This document shows, piece after piece, positions 14,094 to 21,846 of a DNA stretch of 33,956 bases. Made by a program: the position numbers and the translations under genes. How positions within the stretch are numbered: the stretch's first letter is position 1; the number at the start of each line of letters is the position of its first letter. The notes below the pieces were generated by a model that worked only from the letters and a program-made list of their open reading frames with translations, was not told the origin of the DNA and made no database searches. This DNA is from an uncultured bacterium (GTDB taxonomy: Bacteria > Actinomycetota > Coriobacteriia > Coriobacteriales > Coriobacteriaceae), in the NCBI GenBank assembly GCA_905214435.1, contig CAJMMA010000015.1:1-33956 (forward strand), written 5' to 3'.

Positions 14094-15874
14094 TACTCGT
14101 TGAGTAGCCTTACGGCCTCGGCGGCCATGTTCTCGACCGTCATGCCGTTCTGAGCGAGCAACTCGTTGGGGTCGTAGCGGTCGGGGAAGCCCTTGGCGAT
14201 GCCAAAAGTGCGCGTGCGCACGGGCGTGCAGGCCAAGTAGCACGCGACACGCTCGCCCCAGCCACCGTCCAAGATGCCGTCCTCGAGGGTGACGACAACG
14301 CGATGCTCGGCGGCAAGGCTGTCGAGGAACTCGCGGTCAAGCTTGGTTGCAAAGCGAGGGTTGACGAGCGTGGCCTCGATGCCGTACTCGGCAGCCAAGC
14401 GATTTGCCACGTGCTCGCCCAGCTCAAAGAAGTCGCCAAGCGCGAGCACGGCCACGTCGCGGCCCTGGCGCACCACGTTGTAGCGCGCGACACCGTAATC
14501 GGCGTCCTCGGCAGGCGCCAAGTCGGGGCGGCTTACCAGGCCAATGCCGGGCACGCGAATCGCCACAGGATGCTCGCGATGGTCGAGCGACCAGCTCAGC
14601 ATGGATAGATATTCCTCCATGCAGGCCGGCGCCAGGTAGCGCATGTTGGGAAGACCGCCCAGCATGGAAATATCAAAGAACGAGAGATGCGTCTCGGATG
14701 TGGTGCCAAAGATCGACGCGCCAAATACCAGGATGGTTGCGGGGGCGTCGTTGAGGCACAGGTCGTGCCACAGCTCGTCGTAGGCGCGCTGCAAAAACGT
14801 GCCGTACACACCAAAGACTGGCTTGGCGCCCGAGCGCGCAAGCGCGGTGGCAAAGGTCACGGCGTGCTCCTCGGCAATGCCCACGTCAACAAACTGCTTG
14901 CCTGCCGCGGCGCGAAGCTCGGGCGTAAAGCCCATGATGTAGGGCGTTGCGGCCGTGATGCCCACAACCTGCGGATCGCGCTCTATGGCAGCGCTCAGGG
15001 CCTCGCCCGTAATGTCGGCATAGGTGCGCGGCGCAGGCTCGCTCGGATGGCCCGGGCAGAGCTTGCGCCCAGTCGCCATGTCAAACGGACCTACATGATG
15101 CCAGCGCTCGGGGTCGCTCTGGGCTGGCTCAAAGCCCTTGCCCTTGGCGGTCGAGACGTGCAGCACGATGGGGTGATCGATATCGCGCAGCTCCTGCAGC
15201 GCGTCGACGAGGGCCAACACATCGTTGCCGGCGTCTAAATAGCGGTAGTCGAGCCCCATCGCGCGGAAAACGTTGCGCCTGCAGGTGCCGTTGCTGGCGC
15301 GCAGCTCGGCCAGATTGCGATACAGGCCACCGTGGTTCTCGGCAATGGACTGGTCGTTGTCATTGACGACGATGATCAAGTTGCTGTCGAGCTCGGCGGC
15401 ATTGTTGAAGCCCTCAAACGCCAGACCGCCCGAAAGCGAACCGTCGCCAATGATGGTGATGACGTTGTACGCATCGCCCGCCAGGTCACGAGCGTGCGCC
15501 AAGCCGCAGCCCAGGCTCACCGATGTAGAGGTGTGGCCCATGGCGAACAGGTCGTGTTCGGACTCGTCGGGATTGGCAAAGCCAGAGGCCTCGCCGTAGC
15601 GTGCCGGGTCGATATAAGTGTACGCGCGCCCAGTCAGCGCCTTGTGGGCATAGGTCTGGTGCGATACGTCAAAGACAATTTTGTCGGTGGGGGAGTTAAA
15701 CACGCGATGAAGCGCAACCGTAAGCTCAACGACGCCCAGGTTGGGGGCAACGTGCCCGCCGACGGCGGCGGAGCTTTCGAGGATGGCGTGGCGGATCTCG
15801 CCGCAGAGCAGCGGAAGCTCGGCGCGATCGAGAGCCTTGACGTCCTCGGGCGTTGTCGTTTGCGTAAGCAGCAT
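14093..15874 (-). CDS. dxs: 1-deoxy-D-xylulose-5-phosphate synthase
   Basis: Thiamine-diphosphate enzyme joining pyruvate and glyceraldehyde 3-phosphate, the first step of the MEP isoprenoid pathway and a source for thiamine and pyridoxal. The 593 residues are a little shorter than the usual 620-640. Landmarks: GGHVAPNLGVVELTVALH (active-site H41), FDVSHQTYAHKALTGR, the ThDP motif from GDG (143-145) to ND (171-172), and DVGIAEEHAVTFA with the catalytic glutamate in the transketolase-like central domain. The C-terminal domain includes VALEDGI-like VTLEDGILDGGWGE. Family members usually read GGHLxSxLG and IAEQHA; the small differences suggest a divergent branch. It is a single gene with a strong terminator, divergent from an HD-domain gene. 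Confidence 0.93.
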   Translation of the reverse strand: MLLTQTTTPEDVKALDRAELPLLCGEIRHAILESSAAVGGHVAPNLGVVELTVALHRVFNSPTDKIVFDVSHQTYAHKALTGRAYTYIDPARYGEASGFANPDESEHDLFAMGHTSTSVSLGCGLAHARDLAGDAYNVITIIGDGSLSGGLAFEGFNNAAELDSNLIIVVNDNDQSIAENHGGLYRNLAELRASNGTCRRNVFRAMGLDYRYLDAGNDVLALVDALQELRDIDHPIVLHVSTAKGKGFEPAQSDPERWHHVGPFDMATGRKLCPGHPSEPAPRTYADITGEALSAAIERDPQVVGITAATPYIMGFTPELRAAAGKQFVDVGIAEEHAVTFATALARSGAKPVFGVYGTFLQRAYDELWHDLCLNDAPATILVFGASIFGTTSETHLSFFDISMLGGLPNMRYLAPACMEEYLSMLSWSLDHREHPVAIRVPGIGLVSRPDLAPAEDADYGVARYNVVRQGRDVAVLALGDFFELGEHVANRLAAEYGIEATLVNPRFATKLDREFLDSLAAEHRVVVTLEDGILDGGWGERVACYLACTPVRTRTFGIAKGFPDRYDPNELLAQNGMTVENMAAEAVRLLNE

Positions 15875-16102
15875 CGTTGTGGGTTACTCCATGCGAATCG
15901 TGCGCCGGCACTCCCTCGGCCGGCACAATTGCACAAGACAGTCTCGCACATTTTGGCGTTTGATATGTGACGGCGGCGCGGTAATTCGCCAACTGGTGGG
16001 GCAAAACGTTTTGTCCGATGCCATACTGATAAGTTCCATGATGATTTTATTCATTGCGTGCAGGCTGCGGCTTGCCGCCGAGCGCCGCCGGAAGGAGGCC
16101 GC

Positions 16103-16639
16103 ATGTCCGATACCGTTCGTGCCGAGAAAATCGCGCGCGAGGTCGACGATGCCGCCCGTCAGCTTGCCCAGGCGGGCCGCTTGGACCTGATGCATGAGTT
16201 TATCCAACATGGCGATGTGACGGTTTATGCACATGTGACCTCGGTGGCGCGGGCAAGTCTGTCCTTTGCCGAGCGCCTGGGCCGCGTCGGTATCTCCGTC
16301 GACCGCTTATCGCTGCTGCGCGGGGCCCTGCTGCACGATTACTTTCTCTATGACTGGCACGATCCCGACCCAAGCCATCGGCTGCATGGCTTTCGCCACC
16401 CGTTTTTTGCCTTGGCGCGTGCGGAGGAAGATTTTGAGCTGACGCCGCGCGAGCGGAATATTATCGTGCGGCATATGTTTCCGCTGGTGCCAGTGCCGCC
16501 GACGTGTCGTGAGGCTTGGATTGTATGCCTGGCAGATAAATGGTGCGCTCTGCGCGAGACGGTCGCCGGTCGTCTGCGGCGCAAGGACGAGGCGGACGAT
16601 GGCGTGAGTGGCGAATCGAGCGAGAAGAGGAGAGGGTAG
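16103..16639 (+). CDS. HD-domain phosphohydrolase
   Basis: A 178-residue cytosolic protein of the HD superfamily of metal-dependent phosphohydrolases. The expected ligands are present: H44 (VYAHVTSV), H78-D79 (ALLHDYFLYDWH) and D145 (LADKW), with extra conserved H95, H99 and H124. This pattern is common in small uncharacterised HD proteins often found with CmpB-type membrane proteins. GGAAGGAGG precedes ATG 16103; an open frame 15 codons longer has no SD. Its stop is 3 bases before the GTG of the next gene, so the two form an operon. The substrate is unknown. Confidence 0.85.
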   Translation: MSDTVRAEKIAREVDDAARQLAQAGRLDLMHEFIQHGDVTVYAHVTSVARASLSFAERLGRVGISVDRLSLLRGALLHDYFLYDWHDPDPSHRLHGFRHPFFALARAEEDFELTPRERNIIVRHMFPLVPVPPTCREAWIVCLADKWCALRETVAGRLRRKDEADDGVSGESSEKRRG

Positions 16640-16642
16640 ACG

Positions 16643-17662
16643 GTGGGGACCGCGATCGACATGGCGTTTGGCGGCGCGACGCTTGCCGCCTGCCCACTCT
16701 CGGCACTGGTGCTCTCGTTTGCCTTTTACGGGTTTTGCGGCTGGGCATGGGAGTCGACAGTATGCGCCATGCTCAATCACGGACGCTTCGCCAACAGTGG
16801 ATTTTTATTGGGACCGTGTTGCCCTATCTATGGTGTGGGCGGCATAGCCTGCTGGCTTTTGTTGCGCGGGATTCCGGATGCCCCGAGCCAGTTTGTCGCC
16901 GCGGCGCTTGTGTGCAGCGTAATCGAGTACAGTGTGGGCCTTCTATTGGAAAAAACAACAGGCGCGCGCTTTTGGGATTACTCGCACCTGCCGTTTAATT
17001 TGCATGGACGCATCTGTCTGTACTGGGCCTGCGCGTTTGGCCTGGGTGCGCTGTGCATTTGCCGTTTAGTGGAGCCGGCATTGCTGGGGCTGCTTGGCCA
17101 TCTGCCGGTGCTGATTGTGCGGCTGTCCGCCTTTATCGTCGCGGTCGCGATGATGGTCGATGCGGTGTGCTCGTTGGCGAGCTGGCGGCGTCTGTCCGAT
17201 CAGCTTGAGCGTGTGCGTGCCGACCTTGCCGACCGCATCAATGAGTCGCTTGCCGACGTCTCCGACTCTATGCTCGAACGTATTCCCGATTCGGCGATTG
17301 ACTCGGTGGCGCAGACGCATATCCGCGGTCGCGCCGTTAACGCTTGGCTGGCCGAGCTGGGCGACGCGGCGCTCGATGCCCTGCGCGAGAAGACTTCGAT
17401 GCCGACGTTTATCTCGGATGGTGCTCGCGGCCTGGCGCTCGCTGCCCGCCGCGTGGCCGATGCCGCGCCGAGTATGCCGCGTCCGTCGCTCGGTCGTCGC
17501 CTTGCCGGCAAGCGCATGAGCCGCCCGGTACCGAGCGTGTCACTCAGCCGCCGCGACCTACGCTTCTTTAACGCCTTCCCGCGTCTGCGCATCAATCGTT
17601 ACGAGGGTGTCATTCGAGCTACCGACCTCCGCGACCGAGCCCGCGAGCTGTTCCGGCGCTAG
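16643..17662 (+). CDS. Putative ABC-transporter type IV / CmpB-family membrane protein
   Basis: A 339-residue membrane protein. Residues about 15-180 carry the PF06541 (CmpB) pattern: FYGFCGWAWES, NSGFLLGPCCPIYGVGG, VIEYSVGLLLEKTTGARFWDYS and PFNLHGRICLYWACAFG, with five or six helices. Residues about 185-339 are soluble, partly helical (LERVRADLADRINESLADVSDSM) and arginine-rich. Family members are annotated as ABC transporters, but the role is unproved. GTG 16643 follows GAGGAGAGGG. It directly follows the HD-domain gene. The long C-terminal tail goes beyond the conserved domain. Confidence 0.82.
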   Translation: MGTAIDMAFGGATLAACPLSALVLSFAFYGFCGWAWESTVCAMLNHGRFANSGFLLGPCCPIYGVGGIACWLLLRGIPDAPSQFVAAALVCSVIEYSVGLLLEKTTGARFWDYSHLPFNLHGRICLYWACAFGLGALCICRLVEPALLGLLGHLPVLIVRLSAFIVAVAMMVDAVCSLASWRRLSDQLERVRADLADRINESLADVSDSMLERIPDSAIDSVAQTHIRGRAVNAWLAELGDAALDALREKTSMPTFISDGARGLALAARRVADAAPSMPRPSLGRRLAGKRMSRPVPSVSLSRRDLRFFNAFPRLRINRYEGVIRATDLRDRARELFRR

Positions 17663-17860
17663 CCAGAGCGGAGCCAAGCGCGCCCTTCTCGTTCGCACGT
17701 TTCCCGTTCGTTTCGCGTCCGTTGCCGCGCCGTTTCCAAGATTGCGGTGCCGTTTCCATTCGACAACGCAGCGTTTAACAACGCCGTATCTGGTCTACAC
17801 CAGTTGCCCCTCGGCCGCATCATGAGCGCCGACAACGTTCATGCGACCAAGGGGGAGCGA

Positions 17861-19138
17861 ATGTACGATACGGGATCGACAACGTTTATGCTCATCTGCA
17901 CCATGCTCGTGTTTTTAATGACACCGGGTCTGGCGTTTTTCTATGGCGGCCTGTCCAGGCGCAAAAATGTCATCAACACCATGCTTATGTGCTTTGGCGC
18001 CATTGGCCTGGTTGGTGTGCTGTGGATTGTTGCCGGCTGGTCGCTGGCCTACGGTGGCGACGGTTCTAGCCCGTTTATTGGCGGCTTTGACCAGTTGCTG
18101 TGCCTGCCGGTGCTCAACCAGGTGCTGCAGGCGGCCGAGGGCAATGCTGCGGATGGTGCCGTCTACCCTCAGATCATCAACATCGCCTTCCAGATGGCGT
18201 TTGCCATGATCACCGCCGCTATCGTTACGGGCAGTCTGGCAGGCCGCGTTAAGTTTGGTGCCATGACGGCCTTCCTGGGCATTTGGCTGCTCGTGGTCTA
18301 TGCGCCGCTCGCCCACATGGTTTGGGGCGGCGATGGTTCCTTTATCGGCGACATCATCGGCGCGCTCGACTTTGCCGGCGGCGACGTGGTACACATTTCG
18401 TCCGGTCTCACGGGCCTGATTCTCTGCTTAATGCTCGGCCGTCGTCGCGGCTTTGGCATGGTGAGCTACCGTCCGCATAACGTGCCGTTTGTGGCGCTGG
18501 GCGCCGGTCTACTTTGGTTTGGTTGGTTTGGCTTTAACGGCGGCAGCGAGTTTAAGGCCGACGCCGTGGCGGCACTCGCCATCCTCAACACCGTGACGGC
18601 CAGCGCGGCGGGCATGGTCTCGTGGCTTGTCGTCGAGCGCGTGCACACCGGTCGTCCCACGCTGGTGGGTGCTAGCACCGGTTTGGTTGCGGGCCTTGTG
18701 GTGGTTACGCCGGGTGCGGGCTTTGTCGAGCCGTGGGCGGCGCTGGTCATGGGCCTGATCGTATCGCCCGTCTGCTATCTGGCCATCAGCCATCTTAAGA
18801 CCAAGTTCGGCTACGACGATGCGCTCGACGCGTTCGGTTGCCACGGTATCGGCGGCATCTTGGGCGGTGTGCTCACGGGCCTGTTCTGCGTGCCGGAGCT
18901 CTCGTGGACCGGTAAGGGCGGCCTGTTCTACACGGGCGACGTGTCGCTGCTTGTCTCGCAGGTTCTGGGCATTGTGGTGACGGTCGTTATTGTGCTGATG
19001 CTCGACTTGGTGATCGCCGCGGTGGTCAAGGCGCTGTTCCACGGTAGCCTGCGCGTGGACGAGGCCGACGAGGCACTGGGCCTGGATGCGAGTCAGCACG
19101 GCGAGAGCGCGTACCCCTCGTTCTCCGGACTCGATTAG
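17861..19138 (+). CDS. amtB: Ammonium transporter (Amt family)
   Basis: A 425-residue, 11-helix membrane channel for ammonium/ammonia. The family signature is clear: FFYGGLSRRKNV, the conserved aspartate D170 and twin-His first residue H178 in DFAGGDVVHISSG, FGWFGFNGGS, and the second pore histidine in FGCHGIGGILGG. A signal peptide is not evident from ATG 17861, which was chosen over upstream ATG codons (17747, 17822) because GGGGGAG is placed just before it. A PII gene follows after a structured 154-base gap, the classic amtB-glnK pairing. Confidence 0.95.
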   Translation: MYDTGSTTFMLICTMLVFLMTPGLAFFYGGLSRRKNVINTMLMCFGAIGLVGVLWIVAGWSLAYGGDGSSPFIGGFDQLLCLPVLNQVLQAAEGNAADGAVYPQIINIAFQMAFAMITAAIVTGSLAGRVKFGAMTAFLGIWLLVVYAPLAHMVWGGDGSFIGDIIGALDFAGGDVVHISSGLTGLILCLMLGRRRGFGMVSYRPHNVPFVALGAGLLWFGWFGFNGGSEFKADAVAALAILNTVTASAAGMVSWLVVERVHTGRPTLVGASTGLVAGLVVVTPGAGFVEPWAALVMGLIVSPVCYLAISHLKTKFGYDDALDAFGCHGIGGILGGVLTGLFCVPELSWTGKGGLFYTGDVSLLVSQVLGIVVTVVIVLMLDLVIAAVVKALFHGSLRVDEADEALGLDASQHGESAYPSFSGLD

Positions 19139-19140
19139 CA

Positions 19141-19248
19141 GCGCGGCTTTCCCAAGCACCCGACCTTGCCCCTCAAACCGTCGCTTGCGTACCGAAGTAC
19201 GCGGCGCTCCTCTTTCGGGGCAATCTCGGGCACTTGGAAAACCCGCGT
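19141..19248. repeat. Long imperfect hairpin between amtB and the PII gene
   Basis: GGCTTTCCCAAGCACCCGAC...TTGCCCC (19145-19172) pairs imperfectly with GGGGCAATCTCGGGCACTTGGAAAACCCGC (in 19217-19246, described in parts), and the tip is GCGTAC-CGAA-GTACGC (19187-19202). It could be an mRNA stabiliser or processing site, or a REP-type element. No T-run follows, so it is not a simple terminator. Confidence 0.65.
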
Positions 19249-19292
19249 TATTGAATGGCAATTCATTTCTTTACTAAAGAGAGGAATTCACT

Positions 19293-19631
19293 ATGAAGAA
19301 GATCACGGCGATCGTCCGTCAGGAAAAACTTGAGGTTCTCAAAGACGCGCTGTTTGCTGCCGATGTTCGCGGCATGACCATCAACCAGGTGCAGGGCTGC
19401 GGCGCGCAGCATGGCTGGAAGGAATACGTGCGCGGCAACGAGTTGCTTGTCAACACGATCCCTAAGGTGCAGTTCACCCTCATCTGCGCCGATGAACATG
19501 TCGACGGAATTGTCGACATCATCTGCAATGCCGCCCGCACCGGCGCCGTCGGCGACGGCAAGATCTGGGTCGAGCCGGTCGAGGAAGTCATCCGCATTCG
19601 CACCGGCGAACATGGCCCCGCCGCGGTGTAG
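19293..19631 (+). CDS. PII nitrogen regulatory protein lacking the T-loop tyrosine
   Basis: A 112-residue GlnB/GlnK-type signal protein that binds ATP/ADP and 2-oxoglutarate and blocks AmtB. It aligns without gaps to E. coli GlnB: Q39, K58 (PKV), GDGKIWV (with K90) and RIRTGE (with R101, R103) are kept. At the uridylylation/adenylylation site RGAEYMV it reads RGNELLV, so Tyr51 is Leu51; position 46 is Val. It therefore cannot be modified at Tyr51 and probably answers only to ligand binding. A good SD (AGAGAGGAATTC) precedes the ATG. Pairing with amtB supports a GlnK role. Confidence 0.93.
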   Translation: MKKITAIVRQEKLEVLKDALFAADVRGMTINQVQGCGAQHGWKEYVRGNELLVNTIPKVQFTLICADEHVDGIVDIICNAARTGAVGDGKIWVEPVEEVIRIRTGEHGPAAV

Positions 19632-19644
19632 AATCGACCGTCTG

Positions 19645-19698
19645 CCATCCGCAACGTTAAAATGCTGCAATGAGGCACAAGGCTTGCGTTGCGGATGG
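19645..19698. repeat. Inverted repeat (12-bp perfect arms, 30-nt spacer) before the TetR gene
   Basis: CCATCCGCAACG (19645-19656) and CGTTGCGGATGG (19687-19698) are exact complements. The right arm ends 7 bases before the regulator start, so it could be an operator, or an RNA hairpin limiting translation. Geometry resembles the repeats at 1168 and 5572. Confidence 0.75.
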
Positions 19699-19705
19699 GC
19701 GGATT

Positions 19706-20368
19706 ATGGGTCGCAATAAATATCCCGAGGAGACGGTCGCGAAGATTCTCGACGCGGCACTGGAGCTATTCTGCGCACAGGGTTATGAGGGGACGAGTAT
19801 TCAAGATATCGTTGACCGTCTCGACGGCATGACCAAGGGCGCTGTCTATCATCACTTCAAGAGCAAAGAAGAGATTTTCAACGCCGCGTTTGATCGGGCG
19901 ATGACTCCGATTGTTGAGCACCGCCGCTCGATGCTTGGCGTCGGTAATATGACCGGAGCCCAAAAGCTCAAGCGACTGTACGCTCCCGAGTCCGTTGTTC
20001 CACAAATTGAGCTATGGGCACGTATGCGTCCTGCAGCAGATCCGGTAAAAAGCTCGCGCCTACTGGCGATGCAGTACCAGGGCTCATTTGACGAGTCGGC
20101 CGATGGCTGTCTCTTGCCAGTGATCGAGGAGGGCATCGCCGACGGCTCCATTGCGTGCGAATGCCCGCGCGAAGCGGCGGAGGCCGTATCGTTGTTGGCG
20201 AATCTTTGGCTGCTGCCATTGTTCCGTCCGCTCGAGCCCAAGGAGCGAATGCTCGCTCGCGCACAATGTTTGGCGCAGATGGCTGCCGCGGTGGGGCTCG
20301 ATTTGGGTAATGAAGTGCTTCAGACAACGGCGCAGATTTGGGGCGTATGGGACCGCGCCGGGTGGTAA
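19706..20368 (+). CDS. TetR/AcrR family transcriptional regulator
   Basis: A 220-residue repressor. The N-terminal DNA-binding domain runs from residue 5 to about 60: ILDAALELFCAQGYEGTSIQDIVDRLDGMTKGAVYHHFKSKEEIF (in parts), with the standard TetR helix-turn-helix at TSIQDIVDR...KGAVYHHF. The rest is a ligand-binding domain without recognisable motifs. ATG 19706 was chosen over an upstream in-frame ATG because the domain needs no further extension; neither has a strong SD. It is followed by an MFS exporter gene whose promoter holds two similar palindromes, so it most likely represses that exporter and responds to an exported compound. Confidence 0.88.
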   Translation: MGRNKYPEETVAKILDAALELFCAQGYEGTSIQDIVDRLDGMTKGAVYHHFKSKEEIFNAAFDRAMTPIVEHRRSMLGVGNMTGAQKLKRLYAPESVVPQIELWARMRPAADPVKSSRLLAMQYQGSFDESADGCLLPVIEEGIADGSIACECPREAAEAVSLLANLWLLPLFRPLEPKERMLARAQCLAQMAAAVGLDLGNEVLQTTAQIWGVWDRAGW

Positions 20369-20373
20369 TATAG

Positions 20374-20388
20374 ATACCAACGGTATGT
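20374..20388. promoter_or_regulatory. Probable TetR operator 1
   Basis: ATACCAACGGTATGT contains ATACC and GGTAT inverted around three bases. It matches the second site (20439-20453) at 12 of 15 positions. It lies just after the regulator stop. Confidence 0.6.
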
Positions 20389-20401
20389 AATTGATTTGTG
20401 A

Positions 20402-20423
20402 GGGTAGCCACGGCTGCCCTTTT
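20402..20423 (+). terminator. Terminator between the TetR gene and the MFS gene
   Basis: GGGTAGC (20402-20408) pairs with GCTGCCC (20413-20419) around CACG, followed by TTTT. It sits between the two palindromes, so the exporter needs its own promoter. Confidence 0.7.
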
Positions 20424-20434
20424 CAAGTCATTAA

Positions 20435-20455
20435 ATACATACTAGTGGTATGTAT
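20435..20455. promoter_or_regulatory. Probable TetR operator 2, in front of the MFS gene
   Basis: Perfect 8-bp arms ATACATAC and GTATGTAT are separated by five bases, 13 bases upstream of the exporter start. Confidence 0.7.
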
Positions 20456-20468
20456 AGGGGGTGGGCTT

Positions 20469-21731
20469 ATGGCTGGGCTGAGAGACGTCGGTGTCTCGTT
20501 GAAATCAAAAACAGTGCGGTCAATCAGGCTCGCGGAACTTCTGGTTGCGCAGCTGTGCACGTATTCGATGCTGTCGGCGCTGTGCTTTGCGTATCCACTT
20601 TACTTGTTCGATCGCAGTGGATCGTCAACGTTATATGGCGTCGTCGCGGCGATAGCGTTCATACCCGGCGTACTTGCAACTCCGGTTGGCGGAATCTTGG
20701 CGGATAGGGGAAGACATCGCGAGGTCCTCGTGTCCCTCGGCATTGCTCTGATGACTGCATCACTGCTGTCTATCCCCATGAAGCGCTCATCGCCTCTTGC
20801 GGTCGTCGTAGTAGCGATACTTTGTGTTCAATATGGTGTTCAATCGCTGCTGAAGCCAATGCTCCAAATTGAGACGGTGCGCATGGCGGGTGAAGAGAAG
20901 GTTGAGCGGGCCACTGCATTGGTTTCGCAGATGACCATGGTGAGCAATATCTTGGGCCCTGCGGTCGGGACGGCAGTCTATGGGTGCTTTGGCATCGATA
21001 CTCTTTGCACAACCGCGTCGGTGGCGTTTGCGATTTCAGCTTTCTTGTTTGGGGTCGCACTCAAGCAAAATGCCTCATCTGAAACAATGGGAGACGGCGT
21101 GACTCGCACGACATGCCGAAACGATTTTCGGGAGTCGATTCGGTATCTGTTGCAAAATGCATCATTGGCCGCTGTGATTTTGCTTGCGGCCGTTTTGAAC
21201 CTTGCGTTGGTTGGGCTAACGATTGGCGCTCCCATTATTGTTACAAAGCATCTCGGCATGCAATCGTCCTGCGTTGGGATAGTTGAGGTTGCTATGGGCC
21301 TGGGTGGTCTTGCCGGCAGTGGCTTGGTCGGCATTTGGCCGCATCGCTTTTCTCTCAATGGCATATGTCGATATGTTGCGATGATCTGTTTTGGAGTCGT
21401 ACCGATTATTGTTACGCTACTGTTCGGCGCAGATGTATGCGTGTTCACCGTGTTTGCGGTTGGTTCGGCATGGGTCATGGTGTGGGCAGCCATTGCGTCG
21501 GTTGAAATCATCGCGTTTGTTCAGCGGGCAGCGCCGACTGAGCTCTGCGGAAAAGTGCTTTCGGTCGTTTACACGGTTCTTTCCTGCGCAACGCCTATTG
21601 GCCAATTGGTTTACGGGCTCGCATACGATCGATGGACTCCGGCGATTGTATTCGCAGGCATGCTGGCGGTGCTGACGTTGACGACGGCGCTGTTTTATCG
21701 GCTGAAAAGTCGCTTGTGGCGATTGATTTAA
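20469..21731 (+). CDS. Major facilitator superfamily exporter
   Basis: A 420-residue, 12-helix transporter of the MFS_3 type (EntS-like drug or siderophore exporters). The loop 2-3 motif is GGILADRGRHREVL, the usual G-x-x-x-D-R-x-x-R-R variant; the first helix begins near residue 22 (LAELLVAQL). The central cytoplasmic loop is near residues 195-225. ATG 20469 has GGGGG a few bases upstream; the longer open frame has no SD and crosses the operator and terminator. The TetR gene and operators upstream suggest substrate-induced expression. The sequence is more AT-rich than nearby housekeeping genes. Confidence 0.88.
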   Translation: MAGLRDVGVSLKSKTVRSIRLAELLVAQLCTYSMLSALCFAYPLYLFDRSGSSTLYGVVAAIAFIPGVLATPVGGILADRGRHREVLVSLGIALMTASLLSIPMKRSSPLAVVVVAILCVQYGVQSLLKPMLQIETVRMAGEEKVERATALVSQMTMVSNILGPAVGTAVYGCFGIDTLCTTASVAFAISAFLFGVALKQNASSETMGDGVTRTTCRNDFRESIRYLLQNASLAAVILLAAVLNLALVGLTIGAPIIVTKHLGMQSSCVGIVEVAMGLGGLAGSGLVGIWPHRFSLNGICRYVAMICFGVVPIIVTLLFGADVCVFTVFAVGSAWVMVWAAIASVEIIAFVQRAAPTELCGKVLSVVYTVLSCATPIGQLVYGLAYDRWTPAIVFAGMLAVLTLTTALFYRLKSRLWRLI

Positions 21732-21779
21732 CGCGCTGGGGCACTGTGGCTTTGCGGGAGCGAATGTCCCGGCGCGTTG

Positions 21780-21812
21780 GAGCGCCCTTGCATGGGCGCG
21801 CTCATTCTCGTC
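21780..21812 (+). terminator. Probable terminator after the MFS gene
   Basis: GAGCGCCC and GGGCGCGCTC pair with one bulged G around TTGCAT, followed by ATTCTCGTCT. The U-tract is weak. Confidence 0.5.
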
Positions 21813-21846
21813 TAAAATATCGTGCAGACGAAAGAGAGGCATGCCC

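Noticed and set aside
17663..17860. Nitrogen-regulator (GlnR/AmtR) site upstream of amtB
   Set aside because: Several CGTTTCC-like strings occur but none fits a known consensus convincingly.
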